IMG/VR virus record: IMGVR_UViG_3300000736_000002
Span: 1 to 42,318 of that record
Reading direction: 5' to 3' (one strand)
Origin: a virus
DNA length: 42,318 nucleotides
Shown: piece after piece, positions 22,203 to 28,500 of the stretch
Layout of the letters: every line of letters starts with the position of its first letter
How positions within the stretch are numbered: the first letter of the stretch is position 1
Made by a program: the position numbers and the translations under genes
The notes under the pieces: model-generated
What the model saw: the letters and a program-made list of their open reading frames with translations, nothing else
Told to the model about the DNA's origin: nothing
Database searches by the model: none

Positions 22203-22227
22203 GGGGGGGGGATTGAATACCCCCCCC
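22203..22227 (-). terminator. G9/C8 hairpin, possible terminator
   Basis: Nine G (22203-22211) and eight C (22220-22227) flank ATTGAATA, forming a very stable hairpin between the stop of the repeat protein (22236) and the start of the Cys-rich gene (22160). Transcribed from the minus strand it is followed by CTCTTTCTTTC, a poor but possible terminator tail. Homopolymer length should be treated with care. Confidence 0.5.
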
Positions 22228-22235
22228 ATTGATTG

Positions 22236-23195
22236 TTATTCAGATGACTTCTTGGTTGGGATTAGCACCATCACGGGGCGACCGGATTCTGTTCCATCTT
22301 GTACAAGTTCCCAGTTGTAATGAGACGAAAGGTAGAACGATTGATGGTGCGTTTCTGGGTTGCAGCTATTATTCCTAACTTGAATGAATTCACGCCTAAG
22401 TCCCAGTGCTTCACAAACATCTTCCGAAACAACTCTGTTATCACATCGGTTAACAAACTCGGAAAAGTCAAAGTGCTTGCTATCCTCGGGGAAGCAGTCG
22501 GGGTGGTTCTTCTTGATGCGTGGTTTCCAGGTTGAACATGCCATATCGTGCAGTCCACGGATGGCTTCGTCGGTAGTCCTCCCATCTAACTTGAAGTGTT
22601 CTGTAAGGTATTCCTTCTGTGGGGTGGTAGCTGCTTCGTAGTACTCGTTGAGTAACTCACGGGAGATTTGGATTTGTTTTGTCATGGTTGTTTTGGTTTG
22701 GTTTGGGTTTGTTATTTGACGGAATTGTTCAAGGGTGATTTCTACTAAATGAGGGAATTGTTCAAGGCATTTCTTGACGTTGCCAATATGGTACTTGCTT
22801 GAGTCTTCTGGGTGATCGGACATTAAGGTTTCACCAACCCTAAACTCTCTGTAACGATAAGGTACCTCCTTCCTCCACCAAGCATAGAGTTCTTTAAAGT
22901 TCTCTTCCGTGGCTTCAATGCACCAATGTTCGGGATGTGGGTTGGTGATTTGACGGAATTGTTCAAGGGTGATTTTTTCGTAGGACGGGTAGTTCTCTTT
23001 GAAACCGCTCTCGGTTCCCGCATAATAATAGCTGTCATCGGTCGGGTGTTGCGAGAGCACGATAACGTTACGCCTTAGGACGAAGTTCGGGTTGCTTGTC
23101 CATTCGCTTTTTAAGGCTTGCTTTCGCCACCATGTTTGGAGTTCTGCGCGGTTCTCTTTGGTTACAGGGATGTACCATTTTTCTGGGTGTTTCAT
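22236..23195 (-). CDS. Two-repeat protein fused to a third segment (probable read-through of two genes)
   Basis: 319 codons. Residues 1-85 and about 86-163 are tandem repeats, each opening HPE(K/H)W.I..T.EN..EL..WWRK and closing ITLEQFRQITNP; the DNA of the closing part repeats exactly (22714-22741 and 22948-22975). The segment NPNQTKTTM that follows is encoded by AACCCAAACCAAACCAAAAC, i.e. a typical leader of this genome read in frame. The remaining 149 residues (MTKQIQISRELLNEYYEAATTPQKEYL...) could therefore start independently at ATG 22685. Repeat type is known from Bacteroidota phages; function unknown. Confidence 0.72.
   Translation of the reverse strand: MKHPEKWYIPVTKENRAELQTWWRKQALKSEWTSNPNFVLRRNVIVLSQHPTDDSYYYAGTESGFKENYPSYEKITLEQFRQITNPHPEHWCIEATEENFKELYAWWRKEVPYRYREFRVGETLMSDHPEDSSKYHIGNVKKCLEQFPHLVEITLEQFRQITNPNQTKTTMTKQIQISRELLNEYYEAATTPQKEYLTEHFKLDGRTTDEAIRGLHDMACSTWKPRIKKNHPDCFPEDSKHFDFSEFVNRCDNRVVSEDVCEALGLRREFIQVRNNSCNPETHHQSFYLSSHYNWELVQDGTESGRPVMVLIPTKKSSE
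22714..22975 (-). repeat. 28-base direct repeats, 234 bases apart
   Basis: ATTTGACGGAATTGTTCAAG plus GGTGATTT occurs at 22714-22741 and 22948-22975. The period (78 codons) matches the protein repeat. Confidence 0.85.
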
Positions 23196-23233
23196 TTGAT
23201 TTGGGTTTGGGGTTTAGGGTTTTGGGTTTAGGG

Positions 23234-23680
23234 TTAGATTATTCCTTCGCTTGCAAGGGATGTGTATCCGTTTGTGGTTAGGATGATGTGGTCATGCAGT
23301 TTGATGTCAAGCATTGCTAGTCCTTGCTTCACTTTCTTTGTCAAGTCTTTGTCCTCTTGCGATGGTTCTCTGTTTCCTGATGGGTGGTTGTGCACGAGGA
23401 TTACGCTAGCACACAGGTCATCCACCGCATACTTGGCGATGATTTTTGGGTCTGCTACCGTTCCCGATGTCCCACCTTGGGATATCTTGGCGTAGGATGT
23501 GACCATGCCGGCACGATTCAGCATCATTATGAACATGGACTCGTAGAGTTCAATGTCCTCGTGGTAGAATTGTCGGGCGAATCTTTCGGCATCGTCTGGG
23601 CTTTCTATCTTTACCCTCACAAAGGATGAAGGCTCGGATACACAGGTGATTTGGCGGGATTTTACATAGGTTGTTTTCAT
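23234..23680 (-). CDS. radC: RadC-family JAB/MPN-domain protein
   Basis: 148 residues covering the RadC JAB domain only. The metalloprotease-like motif is intact: Glu44/Glu47 region ELYESMFIMMLNRAG, H97-N-H99-PSG, then S-x-x-D in PSQEDKDLTKKV, followed by LDIKLHDHIIL. The helix-hairpin-helix domain of full-length RadC is missing, as in many mobile-element copies, sometimes linked with anti-restriction. The biochemical role of RadC is unsettled. Confidence 0.9.
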   Translation of the reverse strand: MKTTYVKSRQITCVSEPSSFVRVKIESPDDAERFARQFYHEDIELYESMFIMMLNRAGMVTSYAKISQGGTSGTVADPKIIAKYAVDDLCASVILVHNHPSGNREPSQEDKDLTKKVKQGLAMLDIKLHDHIILTTNGYTSLASEGII

Positions 23681-23703
23681 ATTGATGGGTTTAGGGTTGA
23701 TGG

Positions 23704-23943
23704 TTAAATTCTAGGGAGTTCGATATTGTGTTCTATCCATTCTTGGATTTCGTCCACCTCTTCGGGTGTGAAGGATTCGTACATGAGTTTTGGGTCGTCA
23801 AATTCTACCGATGAACAATTGAATGCAGGGATGTCCTCATTCGTGTATTTGCCCGAGATTTCATGGCCGTTCACATTAATGCAGAAACGGATGATCACTC
23901 TAACTTCGATAAAATCTTGGAATTCTTTGCTGATTTCTAACAT
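23704..23943 (-). CDS. Small acidic protein under operator control
   Basis: 79 residues, with a strand-rich start (VRVIIRFCINVNGHEISGKY) and an acidic helical end (TPEEVDEIQEWIEHNIELPRI). It is the first gene behind a host-type promoter (24026-24056) with an AGTATACTATAGTAGACT-type operator at 23981-23998. Function unknown; probably early. Confidence 0.65.
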   Translation of the reverse strand: MLEISKEFQDFIEVRVIIRFCINVNGHEISGKYTNEDIPAFNCSSVEFDDPKLMYESFTPEEVDEIQEWIEHNIELPRI

Positions 23944-23980
23944 ATTGATGGGGTTGAGTGGATGATGTTTGAATTGAAAA

Positions 23981-23998
23981 AGTACACTATAGTAGACT
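23981..23998. promoter_or_regulatory. 18-base near-palindromic operator, site 1
   Basis: AGTACACTATAGTAGACT, one base different from the main form. It lies about 20-25 bases downstream of the expected transcription start of the promoter at 24026-24056 and 38 bases before the start codon at 23943, a repressor-like placement. Confidence 0.65.
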
Positions 23999-24025
23999 TT
24001 TTATTTGTTGTTGAATTCATTAATA

Positions 24026-24056
24026 CAAAGGTACGGCTGATGTCTCATTGTACAAA
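24026..24056 (-). promoter_or_regulatory. Host-type promoter TTTG-N19-TACCTTTG
   Basis: Minus strand: GCTATTTGTACAATG, with 19 bases between TTTG and TACCTTTG. This is a full match to the Bacteroidota housekeeping promoter. The sequence ahead (GCTATTTGT) is shared with the promoters at 25.7 and 27.0 kb. Confidence 0.8.
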
Positions 24057-24062
24057 TAGCGT

Positions 24063-24527
24063 TTACCAAGATGATCGATAATAGAAGTCACATTGGTTTT
24101 CGGGTTCCTCTGCGAGGACTTTCTCCAACATTTCAGCGGTTTCTTTGATGTCTTGGAAATAGAACTCGTCGTAATCTGTTGACCCAAAAAAGAACCCTTC
24201 AGCTGTTGGGAGTACCTCCGATGAGTGATTGGGATTTGCGATTACTTGCCTGCATTCGTGCAGAAGGTCTCTAAGGTTGTCCCTTGACACAAAATACTCC
24301 TCGCAGTTATCCACTTCGCCTTGGACATTTTCTACAAACCACCGATGGATTTGGTTTGCTTTACGCCACGAGTGGATTTGCTCCTCAATGTAGGATACCC
24401 GTTCGGGCTTGATGTGTGGTACATCCACGCCACCACACTTGACGGTTACACTATGCCTCTCTTTGGGAGCCATATAGCTCCAATTTTGGACATAGGTTTT
24501 CTTGGATAGATACATGTCTAGTCCCAT
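24063..24527 (-). CDS. Conserved phage protein of MGLDMYL type
   Basis: I place the start at ATG 24527 (MGLDMYLSKKTYVQNW); the frame extends upstream but without support. The 154 residues follow a widely found phage family: MGLDMYL opening, WRKANQIHRWFVENVQ, VSRDNLRDLLHECRQVI, LPTAEGFFFGSTDYDEFY, then TAEMLEKVL. It has no known function. The twin leader element lies just upstream. Confidence 0.85.
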   Translation of the reverse strand: MGLDMYLSKKTYVQNWSYMAPKERHSVTVKCGGVDVPHIKPERVSYIEEQIHSWRKANQIHRWFVENVQGEVDNCEEYFVSRDNLRDLLHECRQVIANPNHSSEVLPTAEGFFFGSTDYDEFYFQDIKETAEMLEKVLAEEPENQCDFYYRSSW

Positions 24528-24537
24528 AGCAGTTTTT

Positions 24538-24567
24538 GTTTGGTATATCTCCCATCCCGGAGTTTGG
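24538..24567 (-). promoter_or_regulatory. Twin leader element, copy 2
   Basis: GGGATGGGAGATATACC on the minus strand, about 11 bases before the start at 24527; matches 21404-21433 in about 27 of 30 bases although the neighbouring genes are unrelated. Confidence 0.6.
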
Positions 24568-24573
24568 TTTTGT

Positions 24574-24915
24574 TTAAGGGTTTTGGTGAAGTTCTGGAAA
24601 TATAAATACTGTGCCTGGGTCGTACCATTCGGCATGCCATCCGTTCTTGGATAGCAGTTTCATAAACGACTTAAGGATTCCTCCGGAGTAATTCTTGGAT
24701 GATTGGTTGTAGTACACAAATGCGGTTCCGCCTTTGTAGGTGTATCCGCATTCTCCACATAGCCAAATGCCGTTCGTCCACCCTTCGGTTATGTCTTTGC
24801 CCCAAAAGTCCTCCGTGGTACGGATTAGGGGTTTGTGCCGGTCATTTGGGTCTGCGGTCTGCAGGGATTCGGCCAATATGGCCATCATCGCCTCTCTTGT
24901 TTTGTTTAGGCTCAT
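24574..24915 (-). CDS. Hypothetical protein with CxxC motif
   Basis: 113 residues. NGIWLCGECGYTYKGG contains a Cys-x2-Cys knuckle, and the rest (FMKLLSKNGWHAEWYDPGTVFIFPE) looks like a compact alpha/beta unit. Unknown function. Confidence 0.68.
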   Translation of the reverse strand: MSLNKTREAMMAILAESLQTADPNDRHKPLIRTTEDFWGKDITEGWTNGIWLCGECGYTYKGGTAFVYYNQSSKNYSGGILKSFMKLLSKNGWHAEWYDPGTVFIFPELHQNP

Positions 24916-24919
24916 AACT

Positions 24920-25027
24920 TTATGGATAAAGGGTTGTAAGGAATAGGAATGCTCGTGTTAATGCATACAAACCAAGGATGCCGAGTGCGGCAACAAACAA
25001 AGTCTTTAGGATTTCTCTAATTGGCAT
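24920..25027 (-). CDS. 35-residue transmembrane micropeptide
   Basis: ATG at 25027 to TAA at 24920. The product begins MPIREILKTLFVAALGILGL and ends YALTRAFLFLTTLYP, a single membrane helix. Its start overlaps the upstream gene's end by 22 bases and its stop is 5 bases before the next start, filling the gap exactly. Likely host-membrane directed, but unproven. Confidence 0.5.
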   Translation of the reverse strand: MPIREILKTLFVAALGILGLYALTRAFLFLTTLYP

Positions 25028-25278
25028 CTCTTTTCGGTTTTTAGTATTGAGTTGAGTTCCTTTTTGATTCGCCTTGCATCATCGCCTCGCCAAGTTTGTG
25101 CATTGCTCAAGAAATACAGGACAATAGAGTCTCCTGAGTCAAGGCCGTAGTCGTCATAAACTGAATTCAGACTACGCATTGCGTCAATGTATGGCACAGC
25201 ACCAAAATATGGGTTAGGCCAAGTTCTACGAATTTCTGCGGCTATTTCGTAGAGGGGTCTTTGGGATTGATTTGACAT
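25006..25278 (-). CDS. Conserved-type small phage protein
   Basis: 90 residues. RPLYEIAAEIRRTW..YFGAVPYIDAM..L....D.YG.DSGDSIVLYFLSNAQTWRGDDARRIKKEL is a pattern I recognise from short hypothetical phage proteins. Operator site 2 (25304-25321) lies 26 bases before the start. Function unknown. Confidence 0.75.
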   Translation of the reverse strand: MSNQSQRPLYEIAAEIRRTWPNPYFGAVPYIDAMRSLNSVYDDYGLDSGDSIVLYFLSNAQTWRGDDARRIKKELNSILKTEKRCQLEKS

Positions 25279-25303
25279 GGTTTTTGAGTTGGTTTAGTGA
25301 ATT

Positions 25304-25321
25304 AGTATACTATAGTAGACT
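25304..25321. promoter_or_regulatory. 18-base near-palindromic operator, site 2
   Basis: AGTATACTATAGTAGACT between the stop of the 70-residue gene and the start at 25278. No host-type promoter is visible directly upstream, so this site may act on read-through transcription or on an undetected promoter. Confidence 0.6.
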
Positions 25322-25325
25322 TTTA

Positions 25326-25538
25326 TCATTGAGAGACACGAATGAATTCTGATGTCTGATTGCTGAAGCGGTGTTTCCTACGCTCCTTCCTTGATGAAAC
25401 CCATTTAGGGTCTACCATTGGGATGGCCTCAAACAAAGCCTTTGGCTTTTGCCTCAAGTACTTTGTTTCGCCTCTTTGCAGATAATTTTCTGCAAGCCTT
25501 TTATCCTTTATGCAAGGATGGTCAACTAAATAAAACAT
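25326..25538 (-). CDS. Small basic protein, first gene of an operator-controlled unit
   Basis: 70 residues, Lys/Arg-rich (DPKWVSSRKERRKHRFSNQ). The N-terminus MFYLVDHPCIKDKRLAENYL looks like the opening of a short phage protein. It follows the promoter at 25650-25680 and operator site 3 and could be an early host-interaction factor, by position only. Confidence 0.6.
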   Translation of the reverse strand: MFYLVDHPCIKDKRLAENYLQRGETKYLRQKPKALFEAIPMVDPKWVSSRKERRKHRFSNQTSEFIRVSQ

Positions 25539-25593
25539 ATGTGGTGATTTTGTTTTTGCCTACTTGGTATTGGCATCGGCATTCCAAATGAAT

Positions 25594-25611
25594 AGTATAC
25601 TATAGTAGACT
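25594..25611. promoter_or_regulatory. 18-base near-palindromic operator, site 3
   Basis: AGTATACTATAGTAGACT, about 30 bases downstream of the expected transcription start of the promoter at 25650-25680. Confidence 0.65.
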
Positions 25612-25649
25612 TTTTTGATAGCATCTCTATGGTGTAGCATTCAATAATA

Positions 25650-25680
25650 CAAAGATAGGCAAGTTTTCCCATTTGACAAA
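25650..25680 (-). promoter_or_regulatory. Host-type promoter TTTG-N19-TATCTTTG
   Basis: Minus strand GCTATTTGTCAAATG with 19 bases between TTTG and TATCTTTG. Flanked by operator sites 3 (downstream) and 4 (upstream). Confidence 0.8.
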
Positions 25681-25745
25681 TAGCATTTACTGTTCAACGG
25701 AACGCGCCGCATTGGTTCGCCACTCCTTGCGAGATTTATTCAAAA

Positions 25746-25763
25746 AGTATACTATAGTAGACT
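25746..25763. promoter_or_regulatory. 18-base near-palindromic operator, site 4
   Basis: AGTATACTATAGTAGACT, about 65 bases upstream of the -33 box of the promoter at 25650-25680. Sites 3 and 4 bracket that promoter, an arrangement compatible with repression by looping. Confidence 0.6.
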
Positions 25764-25920
25764 TTCCCGGTTTTGTTTTGTTACGCTGCATCGCACCGCA
25801 TCGCATATGATAGTGATAGTGACTTTTTTTTCGTACTCGATCGAGTTTTGCAAATGAATGCCAGAGAACAACAATGTGTTATGAAGGCAATTAGTTCGTA
25901 TTGTGTTACGAAAGTATGGG
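25764..25920. other. Short non-coding stretch downstream of the terminator
   Basis: Between operator site 4 and the terminator of the HTH gene. It contains two TGTGTTA(T/C) sites (from 25875 and 25902) and no credible gene; a 64-codon minus-strand frame crosses both terminator and operator and was rejected. Confidence 0.5.
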
Positions 25921-25953
25921 CAAAAAAAAACCCCTTGCTTTCGCAAGGGGTCT
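25921..25953 (-). terminator. Strong intrinsic terminator of the HTH gene
   Basis: On the minus strand a perfect 9-base stem ACCCCTTGC / GCAAGGGGT with a GAAA tetraloop (25930-25951) is followed by nine T. It begins 11 bases after the stop of the gene at 25962 and isolates it from the early genes downstream. Confidence 0.92.
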
Positions 25954-25961
25954 GTAACACA

Positions 25962-26789
25962 TTATGCGTGATTTTTTATGCTTTGTGTTACGAGTTCTCG
26001 TTGAGGCTTTGTTAGTTTAATGTTACCATAGTCTGTAATCCACTTCTTGGACTTTGTGTCCAAATAATGTGTTACGCCAAATGGCTGATGCCTCTTTGCG
26101 TCCAACAGGATTGTAGGCATAACATTAATTACACTTTTCAAGAACTCTTGCAAGTCGGTTGGTTCAATGTTATGTAGTTCGGTAACATATCCACCCTTTT
26201 TATGTTTGGATATTGTTATACCTTGACCTTTGTATAACATATTAAACACAACCTCTTTGGCTTCATTCTCTTTTGCCTCTTGTTGTTGTTCCAATTGTCT
26301 ATCGTGAGACTCCAAAGCATCCGTAACATCAGACGAACTATCGTCGTCTTTTGGTTCGTTCTCTTTATTGTCTTTTGTTTTCCCACTACAAAAATCGTTA
26401 AAAGTAGTGGCGTCCATAACATATTCCGTAGGTGATTCTGCGTTCAATGTTATGAATTGACCTACTTTTTCGGGGTTATTCGTAACATATTTCCCCATAG
26501 TAGCAAGACGATAGAAATATGCTTTGCCCATATTAAATGTAACACTAATCACATCTTCCATCGTAACATCAATTTTCTTTTTCTTTCTTAACTCTTTGCA
26601 CTCGGCAGAATTAAAGTAAACACGGAAATCGTAACACAATTTGGATAATTCCACCAATTTTAAGAAACGATTGTGCCTAATGTTACGGAGTTCGGTTAGT
26701 AATTTTTTAACATCAGAAAATTTCACGATGTTACGAACCGAAGGTAAAGCAACAAACAAAGCGACGGCATTCAAAATTGACTTATTCAT
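25962..26789 (-). CDS. Putative HTH DNA-binding protein in the site array (initiator, partition or repressor candidate)
   Basis: 275 residues. Residues about 75-110 (VTMEDVISVTFNMGKAYFYRLATMGKYVTNNPEKV) fit a helix-turn-helix; a low-complexity acidic, Gln-rich linker (KTKDNKENEPKDDDSSSD... to QEAKENEAKE) follows, and a C-terminal domain (KGQGITISKHKKGGYVTELHN...) ends the protein. The coding DNA itself carries about 18 copies of TGTTA(T/C) or complement, giving an excess of Val-Thr pairs. It has its own promoter (27016-27046) and a perfect terminator. I do not recognise a family; function is inferred from context. Confidence 0.6.
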   Translation of the reverse strand: MNKSILNAVALFVALPSVRNIVKFSDVKKLLTELRNIRHNRFLKLVELSKLCYDFRVYFNSAECKELRKKKKIDVTMEDVISVTFNMGKAYFYRLATMGKYVTNNPEKVGQFITLNAESPTEYVMDATTFNDFCSGKTKDNKENEPKDDDSSSDVTDALESHDRQLEQQQEAKENEAKEVVFNMLYKGQGITISKHKKGGYVTELHNIEPTDLQEFLKSVINVMPTILLDAKRHQPFGVTHYLDTKSKKWITDYGNIKLTKPQRELVTQSIKNHA

Positions 26790-27015
26790 AACAATATATA
26801 TTTTGTGTTATGGTTTTGTGCAATGTTATGAGGATTTGCACATATCCGATTTATGCATTGTTATGGGAATGCATACCCAAAGCCAATCCGAAAAAAGTAT
26901 AACACAATTTTTTTGTGGGAACATTACCCACATTGTGTTATGTAGTTTTTCAATATGTCAGAGAACGAATCGTCGTAACACAATACGCATCCCTGCGACC
27001 TTTACTAACGATACC

Positions 27016-27046
27016 CAAAGATACAAAGAAAACCTCATATTACAAA
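27016..27046 (-). promoter_or_regulatory. Host-type promoter TTTG-N19-TATCTTTG for the HTH gene
   Basis: Minus strand GCTATTTGTAATATG with 19 bases between TTTG and TATCTTTG. The resulting leader of about 220 bases contains around seven TGTTA(T/C) half-sites, so autoregulation by a site-binding protein is plausible. Confidence 0.75.
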
Positions 27047-27132
27047 TAGCCCTACAATGCAATAAAGCCACATTTTGGCCGACAGTTTACCAACACGATG
27101 TGAGATGTGTTATGGATTTCCTACTTGATTTT

Positions 27133-27232
27133 AAAAGTATACTATAGTAGACTTTATGTAGAATGTGTTATGAAAATTGCCTATCAGCAAAGGTATACTA
27201 TAGTAGACTTTTTGTAGAATGTGTTATGAAAT
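27133..27232. repeat. Tandem pair combining operator and half-site (operator sites 5 and 6)
   Basis: Two copies of about 44 bases start at 27133 and 27189. Each has (A/G)GTATACTATAGTAGACT (27136-27153 and 27192-27209), then GTAGAATGTGTTATGAAA. They sit about 90-150 bases upstream of the HTH gene promoter. Confidence 0.8.
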
Positions 27233-28254
27233 GTAGCAAAACCCTGAATTTGCTATATGCCCACGATAGTGAATTTGTTGTTACAACAATGATTTATTTT
27301 TTCCGTATTACCTATAAGCACTAATAATTGTGTAATATGTTATAGAATAGTGTAGCAATAAAAAACTTTTGGTAATTTTTGGGTGTATCGTAACACATTG
27401 TTTTGCATTAGAGGTTTTGGTGGGTGTATCGTTTTGTTATAACAACATAAAATTCAGCCACATACACAAAATCATTTGTTACAAAAGTGATGTGTTATGA
27501 GTAATCCTGTTTTTCCAATAAAAATATTAGATGAAAAATCACAATGTGTTATGAATACACATGGACTCGGTACAAAGTCGTTTTGTTATAACACAACCAT
27601 TTGTAAAACAATATGGATTTGGTAAAAGATGTGTTATGAAAAGATGTGTTACACAATTAGATAAATGATGTGTTACACGAATAAGATAAAACTTGTGTTA
27701 CAAAACAAGACATCCTGTGCAATCATTGGTTTTGTTATAACACAACCACTTACCAAAAGAACGATTTTTACTTTTCATAACAATGCTAACCAAAATAATG
27801 TGTTATAACAATGCGAGTTAGTCGTCATTATTTTTGCTCAAAAATAAAAATAGGTTTGATATATTTTTAGTCATTAGAAAAATAATGTGTTGTAACAATG
27901 CTATGATAAACAATATGTTATAACACAACCACCTTTGTATCCAATAAATTTATTGTAGCAATTATTTGTAACATTGATTACAATTTTATCGTATCATTGA
28001 ACGAGCAATAGCATTGTTATATAACACATCATTGTTTTTTTATCATCATTTTTTTTGGAATAAAAATCAATCATTGTTACAACATTGCCTAATTGTGTTC
28101 ATTGTTGTAACAAATGATACACTAAATGTAGTAGAGCAAGACTAAATATATTGTTGTAACAACAGATTGACTAATGGATTGTTTATTCAATGTTACGAAT
28201 AGGGGGGATGACTTTCATTTTTGAAAATAAACTAGAAAAATTTGGGGTAAAGCC

Positions 28255-28342
28255 CAAAATTCCATCCATACAATGTTCAAAATTCCATCCACAGGGACCC
28301 CTATTTTGAATAGGGAGTGCTATATCTATATTATTATATAGA
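28255..28342. repeat. Repeats and hairpins upstream of repL
   Basis: AAAATTCCATCCA occurs at 28255 and 28279. CCCTATT-TTG-AATAGGG (28299-28315) is a perfect 7-base stem, and TCTATAT-TATT-ATATAGA (about 28325-28342) another. They could be operators or RNA structures in the repL leader. Confidence 0.6.
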
Positions 28343-28418
28343 GGGAAATTAGGGGGGTACTAAAAAAGTGCCCTAGCGATATCAAAAACAGCGTTTTTTA
28401 TTGACATGTAATTCACAA

Positions 28419-28456
28419 TGTGGCCAAATTCACCAAAAATGTGGCCAAATTCACCA
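28419..28456 (+). repeat. Tandem 21-base repeat just before repL
   Basis: TGTGGCCAAATTCACCA occurs at 28419 and 28440. A GTG within the first copy could start an extended RepL frame, but the repeated codons argue against translation of this part. Confidence 0.75.
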
Positions 28457-28500
28457 CATTTGTAGGAACATTTGGGGTAAAAAAGGGTTATTTTTGCGAC

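Larger units (their letters stand above)
25875..28190. repeat. Dense array of about 59 TGTTA(T/C) half-sites, origin/centromere/operator-like
   Basis: Counted by eye on both strands. Extended forms are TGTGTTATGA, TGTGTTACG and CGTAACACA. From 27.4 kb on many sites are paired head to head as TTGTTATAACACA, TGTGTTATAACAAT or TTGTTGTAACAAC, centred on the palindrome TGTTATAACA. At this AT content a naive expectation is only about five such hexamers. Sites occur inside the HTH gene as well as in about 1.4 kb of non-coding DNA. The array ends about 300 bases before repL. Confidence 0.85.
26790..28417. other. Long AT-rich non-coding region between divergent gene blocks
   Basis: No credible gene on either strand in 1.6 kb. 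It holds the promoter of the HTH gene, two operator copies (27136, 27192), most of the half-site array and, from 28.2 kb, short repeats and hairpins leading to repL. It is strongly AT-rich, as expected for an origin. Confidence 0.75.

Noticed and set aside
24528-24635. N-terminal extension of the MGLDMYL gene
   Set aside because: The family starts with MGLDMYL at 24527, and the extension covers the twin leader element and the next gene's end.
25752-25946. 64-codon minus-strand frame
   Set aside because: It runs through a perfect terminator hairpin and an operator; composition is not protein-like and no leader precedes it.
26641-27147. 168-codon plus-strand frame opposite the HTH gene
   Set aside because: Its first part is antisense to the HTH gene and it continues through the promoter and half-site array; the sequence shows no recognisable domain.
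25875-28190. CRISPR array
   Set aside because: The repeated element is about 6-10 bases, occurs in both orientations and without regular spacing; no cas genes are present.
26790-28400. Perfect DnaA boxes (TTATCCACA) in the non-coding region
   Set aside because: I looked for them to support an origin and found none; TGTGTTATAA resembles the complement of a box only superficially.
28420-28500. GTG-started N-terminal extension of RepL
   Set aside because: The extra codons come from a 21-base tandem repeat; the ATG at 28501 gives a more natural start.
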